Source: an uncultured bacterium (lineage in GTDB: Bacteria; Myxococcota_A; UBA9042; PHBI01). Taken from it: a DNA stretch of 46,847 bases. The notes below the pieces were generated by a model. It searched no databases. It was not told where the DNA came from and saw nothing but the letters and a program-made list of their open reading frames with translations. Location: contig CALHXW010000001.1 in NCBI GenBank assembly GCA_938040325.1, positions 1 to 46,847 of the forward strand. The letters run 5' to 3'. The position numbers were made by a program, and so were the translations under genes. Below are positions 29,810 to 37,424 of the stretch, piece after piece; position 1 is the first letter of the stretch, and each line of letters opens with the position of its first letter.

Positions 29810-31479
29810 GCTGCCGCCTCCGCTGACATCACGATAACCTCAGGTCGCTTGTCAGTGACGCGACGGCACGCAGCCCTCACACTTGCTGCAACGGCGGCTT
29901 CAAGCTCGGTCTTCGGTGTCGCTGCTGGGCAGTTACCAACCGCAGTCTCCGCAACTCGGACGAGGGTTCGCCCGAGGGTGTCGCCGTCGGACCACATCGC
30001 TCGGGTCTCGACAGCAGCTGTTGCTGTCCAGCCGGACTTCACCTTCGATAGGCTCAGCTGAACGACCACGAGCCCGTTCCACGCGATACGCTTGCGCTCG
30101 CGAAGGCGCATCTCATCTTCGTCGCCAGTCGCACGGCCGTCGTTGTAGTGCATCTCCAGCGGCTCGATGGCGATACGGTCGACCTCGGCGGTCTTACCGC
30201 GACGCCTGACGCCAAGGGCCTCGCCGTTCGAGATGACCGTCGTGTCCACGCCGATGGTCTCAGCGAGCGACGCGTGCGCCTTAAGGAATGTGTACTCGCC
30301 ATGAACAGGTACAAAGTGGGATGGCCGGAGCAGCTCGATCAGCTCTTCGAGCTCGCCCTGACGGGCGTGTCCGGACGCATGAATCCCTGTTCCACGCCCT
30401 GTCACGAGCGTGGCGCCGCGGCGCGCTAGGTCGTTGTACATCTCGTAAACCGACGACTCGTTCCCAGGAATGATCCGCGCCGAGTGAAGCACGAGATCGT
30501 CCCGGGTGAGCTTGAGGTGATCATGGCGCCCTTGGGCCGCCCTCGGTAGCGCTGAGCGCCCCTCTCCTTGGGACCCTGTGCAGAGCAACAAGGTCTCGCT
30601 TGCCCGGGTCCGACCGATCGCGTCGTACGGCATCATGAGGTCTTGCGGCAGCGGCCGGCGCCCTACCCGTGCGGCTGCATCGAGGTAGCCGTTCAGCGAA
30701 CGGCCAATGAGCGCCACTTTCCGCCCGGTCGCCCTCGCCGCTTCCGCAAGCCCTTGAACGCGGTGAAGGTTGGACGAGAAGAGGGTCACGATCACACGAC
30801 CGTCCCACGCCTCGATCCGGCGGTGCAGCTCGTCGGCCACGCTGCGTTCGCCAAGGGTCCGACCTGGCGAGAGAATGTTGGTGGAGTCGCTGAGGAGGAC
30901 ATCAACCCCCTCATCGCCGAGTGCAGCAAATGCCTCGCGATCGAAGAGGTCGCCGTCCATCGGGACTTCGTCGATCTTCCAGTCGCCCGTGTGGACGATC
31001 GTCGCGTCCTCGCATCGCAGCGCTAGCGACACGCAATCTGGTAATGAGTGGGTCACTCGGACAGGCAGGACGTTGAAGGGACCAGCGTCGAAGCTCTCGC
31101 GAGGAGCGATCTGCGTCACCATGCCCTCTCGCCAGCCCTTGTACTCATCGAGGCGTCGCCGGATGAGCTGAATGGTGAGCGGCGTCGCGAAGATCGGAAT
31201 GTCGCGTGCAAGCTTCGGCAACACCCAAGGCAGCGCGCCGATATGGTCCTCGTGACCGTGCGTTATGAGCACGGCCTCGATCTTGTCCGCCATCTCCTCG
31301 ATGATTCCGAGGTCAGGCAGCATGCGCTCTGCGCCGATCAGCGTAGCGGGCGGGAACTGCACCCCACAGTCCACCATGACCCACCGATCCCGATGGCCAA
31401 TCAACATGCAGTTCATGCCGATTTTTCCAAGCCCACCGAGGGCCACAATTGAGACTGGGTAGCGGTCGTCAGTGAACAT
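29806..31479 (-). CDS. rnj: Ribonuclease J
   Basis: RNase J is a metallo-beta-lactamase/beta-CASP nuclease with 5'-3' exonuclease and endonuclease activity in mRNA turnover and rRNA maturation. The 557 residues match the family. The zinc motif is THGHEDHIGA near residue 75; HTGDWKID and LSDSTN follow, the beta-CASP domain carries the RVIVTLFSSNLHRVQ segment, and GIHASGHA and PVHGEY complete the active site. A C-terminal domain of about 100 residues (KSGWTATAAVETRAMW) is present. The ATG at 31479 follows AGGAAGCAGCC. It is the first gene of a five-gene operon and is divergent from the tRNA-Asn gene. Confidence 0.95.
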   Translation of the reverse strand: MFTDDRYPVSIVALGGLGKIGMNCMLIGHRDRWVMVDCGVQFPPATLIGAERMLPDLGIIEEMADKIEAVLITHGHEDHIGALPWVLPKLARDIPIFATPLTIQLIRRRLDEYKGWREGMVTQIAPRESFDAGPFNVLPVRVTHSLPDCVSLALRCEDATIVHTGDWKIDEVPMDGDLFDREAFAALGDEGVDVLLSDSTNILSPGRTLGERSVADELHRRIEAWDGRVIVTLFSSNLHRVQGLAEAARATGRKVALIGRSLNGYLDAAARVGRRPLPQDLMMPYDAIGRTRASETLLLCTGSQGEGRSALPRAAQGRHDHLKLTRDDLVLHSARIIPGNESSVYEMYNDLARRGATLVTGRGTGIHASGHARQGELEELIELLRPSHFVPVHGEYTFLKAHASLAETIGVDTTVISNGEALGVRRRGKTAEVDRIAIEPLEMHYNDGRATGDEDEMRLRERKRIAWNGLVVVQLSLSKVKSGWTATAAVETRAMWSDGDTLGRTLVRVAETAVGNCPAATPKTELEAAVAASVRAACRRVTDKRPEVIVMSAEAAA

Positions 31480-31661
31480 GGCTGCTTCCTAGCATGCAGC
31501 AGACCCTGTGACGAGCAAGACGCAGCCGCGCATAGCACCCAACGACGCGCATCCGTGGTCGCCACGCCAGCGATCCCCCGCCGGTCACGGAAGAATTCAC
31601 CACCGAGCCACCAACCCTCTTGACAACCCCCAGCGCCGTCCGTAAATACCGCTCTCGATAG
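31480..31661. other. rnj/tRNA intergenic region
   Basis: This 182-bp divergent gap carries the tRNA promoter at 31620-31648. I find no recognisable promoter for rnj by eye beyond its ribosome binding site. Confidence 0.4.
31620..31648 (+). promoter_or_regulatory. Strong promoter of tRNA-Asn
   Basis: TTGACA (31620-31625), 17-bp spacer, TAAATA (31643-31648): a near-consensus housekeeping promoter and the best in the window. Transcription would start around 31655, a few bases before the tRNA. Confidence 0.75.
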
Positions 31662-31737
31662 TCCGACTTAGCTCAGTTGGTAGAGCAGGTGGCTGTTAAC
31701 CACCTTGTCGCTGGTTCGAATCCAGCAGTCGGAGCCA
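31662..31737 (+). tRNA. tRNA-Asn(GTT)
   Basis: The 76-nt cloverleaf is complete. The acceptor stem TCCGACT pairs with AGTCGGA, the D-arm GCTC/GAGC is followed by anticodon stem GGTGG/CCACC with loop CTGTTAA (anticodon GTT), and the T-arm GCTGG/CCAGC has loop TTCGAAT. The discriminator base is G and the CCA end is encoded. It is flanked by a strong promoter and an intrinsic terminator, so it is transcribed alone. Confidence 0.96.
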
Positions 31738-31764
31738 AAACCCCGCACGCGAGTGCGGGGTTTT
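31737..31764 (+). terminator. Intrinsic terminator of tRNA-Asn
   Basis: CCCCGCAC-GCGA-GTGCGGGG (31741-31760) has a perfect 8-bp stem, with AAAA before and TTTT after, so it could act on both strands. Confidence 0.85.
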
Positions 31765-31952
31765 CGCGTTCGGCTGCTGGGTTCGAGCCAGCGGCGTCGC
31801 TGCCAGACCTCCGAGACACCGTCTCGTAGGTCGTCCGAGCGCTGAGCGAAGCGAGGCGGTCGGGGAATCCAGCAGTCGGAGCCAAAACCCCGCACGCGAG
31901 TGCGGGGTTTTTGCGTTCGAGCTGCTGGGTTCGAGCCAGCAGTCGGAGCCAA
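31765..31952 (+). pseudogene. Broken duplicates of the tRNA-Asn 3' end
   Basis: The segment from GAATCCAGCAGTCGGAGCCA through the terminator recurs 147 bp downstream (31718 and 31865), including the same hairpin CCCCGCAC/GTGCGGGG at 31888-31907 with TTTTT after it. Each copy is followed by a T-arm-like GCTGG-GTTCGAG-CCAGC; the second continues into AGTCGGAGCCA (to 31950), giving a third tRNA 3' half. None has a 5' half or anticodon arm. They look like remains of a tandem tRNA-Asn array that lost its middle parts, or of attachment-site duplication. Confidence 0.65.
31888..31912 (+). terminator. Duplicated intrinsic terminator
   Basis: Second copy of CCCCGCAC-GCGA-GTGCGGGG followed by TTTTT. 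It is identical in stem and loop to the terminator after tRNA-Asn and belongs to the duplicated segment. Confidence 0.75.
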
Positions 31953-31969
31953 TACCCCGCCGCTTGGCC

Positions 31970-32836
31970 TTAGGCGTCGAACCAGACCGACCGGACCGCG
32001 CCAAGCTCCGTGAACCCGAGCCCACCGTAGAGGGCTCGCGCGCCGGTGTTGTCGGAGTGCACGTAGAGCGTCACAACCGAAGCTTCCTTCAGTAGCTGCC
32101 TACACATCGAGGCAAGAGCGCGTTTCGCCAGGCCGTTTCGTCGGGCTGAGGGACGGGTGAAGATGCCTGCCAGTTGGATCGCGTCTGACGACACGGCCGA
32201 TTGGTCGACCTTGAAGTCGATCACGCCGGCCTCATTCGCAACCACCCATGACCGCCCTTCTCGAAGCCGCCGCAGCCAGCCGCGCCGGAAGCCCTCCAGG
32301 TCATGGGAGAAGGGGTCAAAGCCGAGTTCCTCCACCACCATGGCAAGATCGAGCGCCAGCATTTGATTGAGCTCGCTCACATCGGCTTGCCGAAGTCCTT
32401 CACACAGCAGCCCGGGCACCTTGAGCCCGTCACGATCGACCCCGTAGAGAAGCTGCCCACCGCGCTCGAGCGCAATGTTTCGACCATCCCGCTCAAAGCA
32501 CTCCATAAAGCTCGCCGTGAGGTCGTCTGGCCCGACCACGACACGGATGCCGGCCGCAGCACGCTGCGCCATTCGCGCAAAGGCGGCAATCGCCTCGTCC
32601 GCGCACGGTTCCGACAGCACAACGTTAGAGCCGAGGCAGCAGAGCCCCTCAAGCTGGCCTCGCCGCCAGTAGCCAGCGAACGTGCCGGCAATGGAGTCAC
32701 GGCCGATAGCTCCTCGCGCGATCTGGCCGAGGAGATACGCGTTGGCGGCAGGGTCCTGGCGCAAAAAGCCGAGCACCTCCCATCGGTCGCGCGCGTGGAG
32801 ACGGCGCAAGCCTTGTCGGAAAGGTCGGATCAGCAC
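31970..32836 (-). CDS. GNAT-family N-acetyltransferase
   Basis: A probable two-domain GNAT protein. The C-terminal domain carries the acetyl-CoA-binding block LAGIFTRPSARRNGLAKRALASM and the terminal VTLYVHSDNTGARALYGGLGFTELG typical of the fold. The N-terminal half (LGFLRQDPAANAYLLGQIARGAIG) resembles the N-lobe of DUF4081-type or double GNATs. The substrate is unknown. The frame is open to an ATG at 32968, which would overlap the divergent holC by 14 bp; recognisable sequence begins at VLIRPF, so GTG 32836 (288 residues) is preferred, although no ribosome binding site stands out. It is the only gene in the window that stops with TAA. Confidence 0.72.
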   Translation of the reverse strand: MLIRPFRQGLRRLHARDRWEVLGFLRQDPAANAYLLGQIARGAIGRDSIAGTFAGYWRRGQLEGLCCLGSNVVLSEPCADEAIAAFARMAQRAAAGIRVVVGPDDLTASFMECFERDGRNIALERGGQLLYGVDRDGLKVPGLLCEGLRQADVSELNQMLALDLAMVVEELGFDPFSHDLEGFRRGWLRRLREGRSWVVANEAGVIDFKVDQSAVSSDAIQLAGIFTRPSARRNGLAKRALASMCRQLLKEASVVTLYVHSDNTGARALYGGLGFTELGAVRSVWFDA

Positions 32837-32954
32837 GACACCGCGGTCGTCTTGGATGGAGCGTCCACCGAGGCAGGATACCCCAACACGTCCGTTCGTG
32901 CGCCATGAATGCGTCGAGGTTGCGTGACCGCCTGCGAGTCGCCATTGTCTCTGC

Positions 32955-33380
32955 ATGAGCGCTGTCACCTTCTACGACACGCCACCCGACGGACGGTGGC
33001 CCCGCGTCGCACGCCTGGCCGAGGCGGCGTACATGAAGAAGCGCCGGGCGATCATCTTGTGCGCAGACCGCTCGGAGGCCACCAAGATCGACGAGTACCT
33101 GTGGTCGTTCCGCGATGACGCGTTCGTGCCACACGAGCTGGTGGCCGACACCGAAGCGGAGGACGCAACGACACCGCTGGTCATCGTGACATCCGAAACT
33201 CAGCCCATTGACGCCGACATCCTCATCCAGCTCACGCCTGCCTCCCTCGACTTTGCCGCCCGTTTCGTCCACGTCATCGACATCGTTGACCACAGGACGC
33301 CAGAGCTTCTTCAGGCCAGTCGCGACCGCTACAAGGCTTGGCGCACGCGCGGTGTCACCCCCGTGTTCCAAAAGTCCTGA
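32955..33380 (+). CDS. holC: DNA polymerase III chi subunit HolC
   Basis: Chi links the clamp loader to single-strand-binding protein at the replication fork. The 141 residues match E. coli HolC (147) in layout: VTFYDTPPDGRWPRVARLAEAAYMKKRRAIILCADRSEATKIDEYLWSFRDDAFVPHELV aligns with its TFY...C..A...LDE.LW....SFVPH. PIDADILIQLTP and ERY-like RDRYKAWRTRGVTPVFQKS complete it. The match of the DEYLW and FVPH positions makes the call convincing despite low identity. It is divergent from the GNAT gene and followed 64 bp later by a small lipoprotein gene. Confidence 0.85.
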   Translation: MSAVTFYDTPPDGRWPRVARLAEAAYMKKRRAIILCADRSEATKIDEYLWSFRDDAFVPHELVADTEAEDATTPLVIVTSETQPIDADILIQLTPASLDFAARFVHVIDIVDHRTPELLQASRDRYKAWRTRGVTPVFQKS

Positions 33381-33444
33381 GGTCCGTTTTGAGCTTTTCG
33401 CTGCCTTGCGTGAATACTTCCGCTGCTCGGACGTCGGGACCCAC

Positions 33445-33750
33445 ATGAACCGCCTCAAGCGTACTGTCGCGATCGTCCTCATCGCTCTGTCATTCGGTGG
33501 CTGCTCGCAAACAGGGTGGCGAGTCGCTGACATGCTCTTCCGCACTGTCGCGACGGTGGCCTACGTCGCCTACGTCGTCAGCCACCACGACGATCACTAC
33601 CACCACAGCACCTGCGGCCACCCGTCGGTCGTCGTCGACGGTCGACATGTTCACAAGTACCAAGACCGCTGGGAGTACTGGGATGAAGAACGCGGCGAGT
33701 GGTACTACTACCCCGATGCGCGCTTCGAAGACGACTGGGACTACCGCTGA
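33445..33750 (+). CDS. Small aromatic-rich lipoprotein
   Basis: A 101-residue lipoprotein of unknown function. The signal peptide MNRLKRTVAIVLIALSFGGC has the lipobox FGGC at Cys20. A hydrophobic or amphipathic stretch follows (MLFRTVATVAYVAYVVS), then a His-rich patch (HHDDHYHHSTCGH) that could bind metal. The C-terminus is full of Trp, Tyr and acidic residues (KYQDRWEYWDEERGEWYYYPDARFEDDWDYR), a pattern seen in small envelope proteins. The ATG at 33445 is set by the signal peptide; the open frame starts far upstream within holC. It is convergent with the aldo/keto reductase with only 9 bp between them. Confidence 0.7.
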   Translation: MNRLKRTVAIVLIALSFGGCSQTGWRVADMLFRTVATVAYVAYVVSHHDDHYHHSTCGHPSVVVDGRHVHKYQDRWEYWDEERGEWYYYPDARFEDDWDYR

Positions 33751-33759
33751 GCCCGGCTG

Positions 33760-34749
33760 CTAGCACGCCCCAGGCTGACGGAACACAGCTCGAACCCACG
33801 CCGCATCAACACTCGCCAGCGCCACCTGTGCGGCAGCGGCAGAGCGAACATGTCGAGGCGTTCGCTGACCGACCAGCGCGCAGGCATTGGGCGTGTCCTC
33901 CAGCAAGGCACCGGTCACGGCGTTGAGCACGGGGTGCGGAAGGTCGCTGAACCGTTGCCGGCACTGCTGCGCAGCATGTCCCACGTGCTCAATGAAGCCC
34001 GCGTCACCGAACGCAGGGTCTTCGTTCCGATAGTCGCCGACTGCAAAGGACGTTGGCTCCCGGTACTTGCCAAGCAACAGGCCGTGCCGGAGCGGGGAAA
34101 AGAAGACAACGCCGTCGTCACGCTGAGCGCATCGCCTGGCCAGGCCGCTGCTGACGAAGTCGTCTCGGCTCACGTCCCGTAGCGGCTGGACAATGTCAGG
34201 GTTGACCCGCTCGAGCACCCGCACGATCGCCTCGCAGCTCCAGTCACTGAGCCCAACGAACCGCGTCTTCCCGGCGCGCTTAGCGGCGTGCAACACGTCC
34301 ACTGCGCCGTCGAGGTATCGGTCCTCGGGCCCGAAGTCACAGTGGTGAAGGTAGAGCACATCCACGGTCTCCGTGCCGAGCCGCCTCAGGCTAGCATCGA
34401 TCTGTCGCGCCATCGTCCGTGGCTCGTAGTAGTGGTCGGCTGCGCCTCGGTCCCAGCCCACCTTTGTTCCGAGAAACACCGTCTCACGGCCAACCGCCTT
34501 GAGGGCCTCGCCGACCAGCTCCTCGGCGTGTCCCTGCCCGTAGACGTCGGCGGTGTCCCAGTGCCGAATCTCAAGCGAGTGCGCCACACGCAGTGCAGCT
34601 CGACTGGTCGCGTCGTCTTGCCCGGCCCAGCCAACGTCGCGACCGTCGTCCTGCCCGGCCCCACCGAACGCCCAGGTGCCGAGGCTCAACGCACTCACCC
34701 GAGCCTCGGTCCTACCGAGGCGAACGTTGCGTACAACTGGACCAGCCAT
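33760..34749 (-). CDS. Aldo/keto reductase
   Basis: NAD(P)H-dependent oxidoreductase of the AKR superfamily; 329 residues, the usual length. The (beta/alpha)8 signature runs VSALSLGTWAFGG, WDTADVYGQGHAEELVGEAL (catalytic Asp and Tyr), FLGTKVGWDRGA (catalytic Lys) and VDVLYLHHCD (catalytic His). All four tetrad residues are present. The substrate is not predictable. The ATG at 34749 follows GGGGAGTG and overlaps the stop of the upstream lipoprotein gene (TGATG), so the two are translationally coupled. Confidence 0.9.
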   Translation of the reverse strand: MAGPVVRNVRLGRTEARVSALSLGTWAFGGAGQDDGRDVGWAGQDDATSRAALRVAHSLEIRHWDTADVYGQGHAEELVGEALKAVGRETVFLGTKVGWDRGAADHYYEPRTMARQIDASLRRLGTETVDVLYLHHCDFGPEDRYLDGAVDVLHAAKRAGKTRFVGLSDWSCEAIVRVLERVNPDIVQPLRDVSRDDFVSSGLARRCAQRDDGVVFFSPLRHGLLLGKYREPTSFAVGDYRNEDPAFGDAGFIEHVGHAAQQCRQRFSDLPHPVLNAVTGALLEDTPNACALVGQRTPRHVRSAAAAQVALASVDAAWVRAVFRQPGAC

Positions 34750-36083
34750 CACTCCCCGAGCGTCGTGCGCCACTGTTGGACCGCAGGTCTCTCAGTGCCG
34801 TCGAGCCCGACGAGCCCGGCTCCGACGAGCACTCGGACGTCGTCAGCGCGTGCGCCAAGCTGATCGAGGTGGTTGCAGGTGGCGGCGTCGCCGCTGCACG
34901 GGCATGTCGCGACAACGTCGGCCTCTAGCAGATCGACCAGAGACCGCCAGAAGACAAAGCTCATGTCGCGTGTATCCGCGGCGTTGAGGACGTTGTCGAG
35001 CCAGAGTCGTTGGGCGTCTTCGCTCGAGTCAATCCAGCCGACGCAGACGCCCTGCTGACTGCGCATCGACTGGGCCGGCAAGCTGGTTCCGAGGACACCG
35101 GCGGTCATGTCCGCACGTGCATCCGCGACCGCTGTGAGCCAATCGGCCGGGAGCTGGTCACCCGTCGCGAAGTCCGCGGCGTAAGGTGCTGGATAGCTCT
35201 CGAGCCCAAGGACGTCTGCGTCAATGCCCGCGAGTAACGTGCGTCTCTCAGCCAAACAGTCGGCTGGTGTGACCGCGACGCACCGACCTGCTTTTGGGGG
35301 CAGCCCATAGAGGTCTTCCACGTCGACGCCAACCACTGTCAGCGGGGCTGCGTCGAGCGCCTTTACGCGTGCGTTCGCTTCCACCGTAAAGCCAACCAAG
35401 GCATCGAATGGGCTCGTGCCGCAGTTGTCTTCGTAGAGGTTCATCCGATGCCCGAGCACGACCCAGCGCGGCTCGAACTGTTGCACCGCCCACGCGGCGA
35501 AGCCTGCATACGCGTCGCGGTACTTCGTGGGGTTGCCGTCGCTGCTAGGATCGTAGCAGTAGTTCTTCCAGGTCTCGTTGAGCGCGAGCGCGCCGTTGTC
35601 CTCGCGCGCGTCGGCAGCGAGGGTGTCGAAGTTCGTCGACAGCGGCGAGAGCCTAAGCGCAATGTGCTTGCCTGCCGACTCAGCGAGCGCGCGTATCGCT
35701 TGGACCTCTGCGAGCCACGGCCCGGGTAGGTCCGCCGGGACGTTGTCGGGCCCGGTGAACGACTCCCAAGGGATCCCGAGGGTATCAAGCGGCACGAGCA
35801 CTGCCTCGGCGAGCTCGTCCGCCACCGGTTCAAGGTTCGGTGTCCAAGGACGCGCCTGCGTTAGGTCGTAGGACTCGGCCCAGCCTCCGAGAAGGAAGCT
35901 ACGCCCTGGAGGCGGGCCATCCGGCAGCTCGCCAGCATCGACGTCGGTGTTGCCGTCGCCCGTGTCCTCGGCAGGGTCTGGGTCGGAACCGCAACCCGTG
36001 GTCAACGCAAGCAAGACAGCGGCTAGCGACAGTCCGGTGGAGAAGGCATGAAGCCTTTTGGTTGCAAAGAGTAAGCGCTGCAT
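34749..36083 (-). CDS. Large lipoprotein, possible TIM-barrel glycosidase-like
   Basis: A 444-residue lipoprotein. The signal peptide ends LALTTGC with Cys31, followed by an acidic, Gly/Pro-rich linker (DPDPAEDTGDGNTDVD). The mature part alternates strands and helices (HIALRLSPLSTNFD, FAAWAVQQFEPRWVVLGHRMN, LTVVGVDVEDLYG, ADVLGLESYPAPYAADFATG, GVLGTSLPAQSM, DMSFVFWRSLVDLLEADVV), resembling a (beta/alpha)8 glycoside hydrolase of the GH53 type. The acid Glu expected after the VVLGHRMN strand is not obvious, so activity is doubtful. It has eight Cys residues in the mature part, suggesting disulphides. The ATG at 36083 follows TAGGAGCCCAC. It overlaps the aldo/keto reductase gene. Confidence 0.65.
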   Translation of the reverse strand: MQRLLFATKRLHAFSTGLSLAAVLLALTTGCGSDPDPAEDTGDGNTDVDAGELPDGPPPGRSFLLGGWAESYDLTQARPWTPNLEPVADELAEAVLVPLDTLGIPWESFTGPDNVPADLPGPWLAEVQAIRALAESAGKHIALRLSPLSTNFDTLAADAREDNGALALNETWKNYCYDPSSDGNPTKYRDAYAGFAAWAVQQFEPRWVVLGHRMNLYEDNCGTSPFDALVGFTVEANARVKALDAAPLTVVGVDVEDLYGLPPKAGRCVAVTPADCLAERRTLLAGIDADVLGLESYPAPYAADFATGDQLPADWLTAVADARADMTAGVLGTSLPAQSMRSQQGVCVGWIDSSEDAQRLWLDNVLNAADTRDMSFVFWRSLVDLLEADVVATCPCSGDAATCNHLDQLGARADDVRVLVGAGLVGLDGTERPAVQQWRTTLGE

Positions 36084-36243
36084 GTGGGCTCCTAGGATGG
36101 TGTCATGCTCGAGCGTGCGGTCGTCACAGCCATTGAGCCCGAACTTCGACGCAGCTCGTTTGACAACGCGACCCTACAGTGGCGACCGGTCCAGAAAAAG
36201 TTCGCATGAGCGACCCCTATTCGCAGCGATGGCTATGCGACTC

Positions 36244-37380
36244 TCACTCGCCACGGCTCAGCGTCACCGTCAGGATCTTCACTGGCTCGCGAGGGCGACC
36301 CTGGCCAACCGTGGGTCGGCTGGTGATCGCTTTGATGGTCTCGATCGGACCGCACCGTCCGAAGACCGATGCCGCGTCATCCAGCCATGGGGTTGCGACC
36401 TCGGTAATGTAGAACTGCGAACCGTTCGTGTTTGGGCCGCGGTTCGCCATCGCGAGCGTTCCCGGCGCGACGTGGCGAAGATCCACATGCAGCTCGTCGG
36501 CTAAGCTAAAACCAGGACCACCGGTGCCATCGCGGCGCGGATCGCCCCCCTGCATGATGAAGCCCGGGAGCACGCGGTGGATCGTGAGATCGTCGTAGAA
36601 CGGACGCCGCGTCCATGCGCCGGTCTTCCAGTCACGAAAGCCGCGCAGCCCACGCGCAAGCCCGACGAAGTTGGCCACCGTTCGGGGAGCTCGACGTTCA
36701 AAGAGCTCGCACTTGAGGTCGCCAGCGCTCGTGCTGATCGTCGCGAGCAAACGTCCCGCGCCCTGGATGCCCGCGAGCGCCTCGCCAATCGAGATCGGCG
36801 TGTTGAGCGGGTCCTTACTTCCCGGGTTCGGGTCGCTCCACTGCGCCGTCTGCTTTAGGTCCACGCGATAACGGCCCTCGCGCTCAACAAGGACGACCTT
36901 CCGCTCCATCTTTTTCGCGGCCAGCGTGACCACTGCACGCCGCGCCGCCAAACGTGGCGTCGCCACCACCCTGCCCTTAAACAGTCGCTTCAGCTGCTCA
37001 ACCGGGATCCGATCGAGCGCGAGCCGGGGCCCGTCGTAGAGATACGGCTCCACAGCTGCGGCCTCACCAGCAGCCAAGAGCCGCTGAACGCGCTGAACGA
37101 CTTCAACGGGCGAGGTCGCCAGTGGCTCAGGCCGCTGCTCCCGTGGAGCAAAGGGTCGCTTGACGCCGTCCGGCAGGTCGACCCCATCGAGCACGTCGGG
37201 TGCCGCGCGAACCGGTTGTGGGCGCTCTCCGGACACCACATCGACAAGCTCCACGGGGGCTTGAGGTCGCCGTGGACGTTGTCCCTTGTCGCGGCATGCA
37301 AGGAGCAGGCATGGTGTCAGCAACAAGAGCAGTACAACTGCAACGTTGGGCTGACCGCTGGGGTGTGATAAGTCTGTCAT
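36244..37380 (-). CDS. Lipid-anchored cyclophilin-type peptidyl-prolyl isomerase
   Basis: A 378-residue lipoprotein with a lipobox LLLAC (Cys29). Residues about 30-190 form an extra Pro/Arg-rich and alpha/beta region of unknown fold (AARRAVVTLAAKKMERKVVLVEREGRYRVDLKQ, similar to small stalk domains). The C-terminal ~185 residues are a cyclophilin: STSAGDLKCELFERRAPRTVANFVGLARG, FYDDLTIHRVLPGFIMQGGDPRRDGTGGPGFSLADE and MANRGPNTNGSQFYIT, with the catalytic Arg in HRVLPGF and the substrate-binding FIMQ and QFYIT blocks. It would catalyse prolyl isomerisation of envelope proteins outside the inner membrane. It is divergent from the large beta-rich protein gene with only 44 bp between start codons. 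Confidence 0.88.
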   Translation of the reverse strand: MTDLSHPSGQPNVAVVLLLLLTPCLLLACRDKGQRPRRPQAPVELVDVVSGERPQPVRAAPDVLDGVDLPDGVKRPFAPREQRPEPLATSPVEVVQRVQRLLAAGEAAAVEPYLYDGPRLALDRIPVEQLKRLFKGRVVATPRLAARRAVVTLAAKKMERKVVLVEREGRYRVDLKQTAQWSDPNPGSKDPLNTPISIGEALAGIQGAGRLLATISTSAGDLKCELFERRAPRTVANFVGLARGLRGFRDWKTGAWTRRPFYDDLTIHRVLPGFIMQGGDPRRDGTGGPGFSLADELHVDLRHVAPGTLAMANRGPNTNGSQFYITEVATPWLDDAASVFGRCGPIETIKAITSRPTVGQGRPREPVKILTVTLSRGE

Positions 37381-37424
37381 GTCTCGGGTAGCGGTCGGGT
37401 GTCGTCCAACACGGAGTGAACCGT

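Noticed and set aside
31668-32025. Minus-strand frames across tRNA-Asn encoding peptides such as LRLLDSNQRQ
   Set aside because: These are antisense translations of a tRNA and its duplicated 3' ends, a well-known source of false gene calls.
36104-36208. Small plus-strand ORF of 34 codons between the lipoprotein and cyclophilin genes
   Set aside because: There is no ribosome binding site or recognisable sequence, and it is antisense to the likely leader of the lipoprotein gene.
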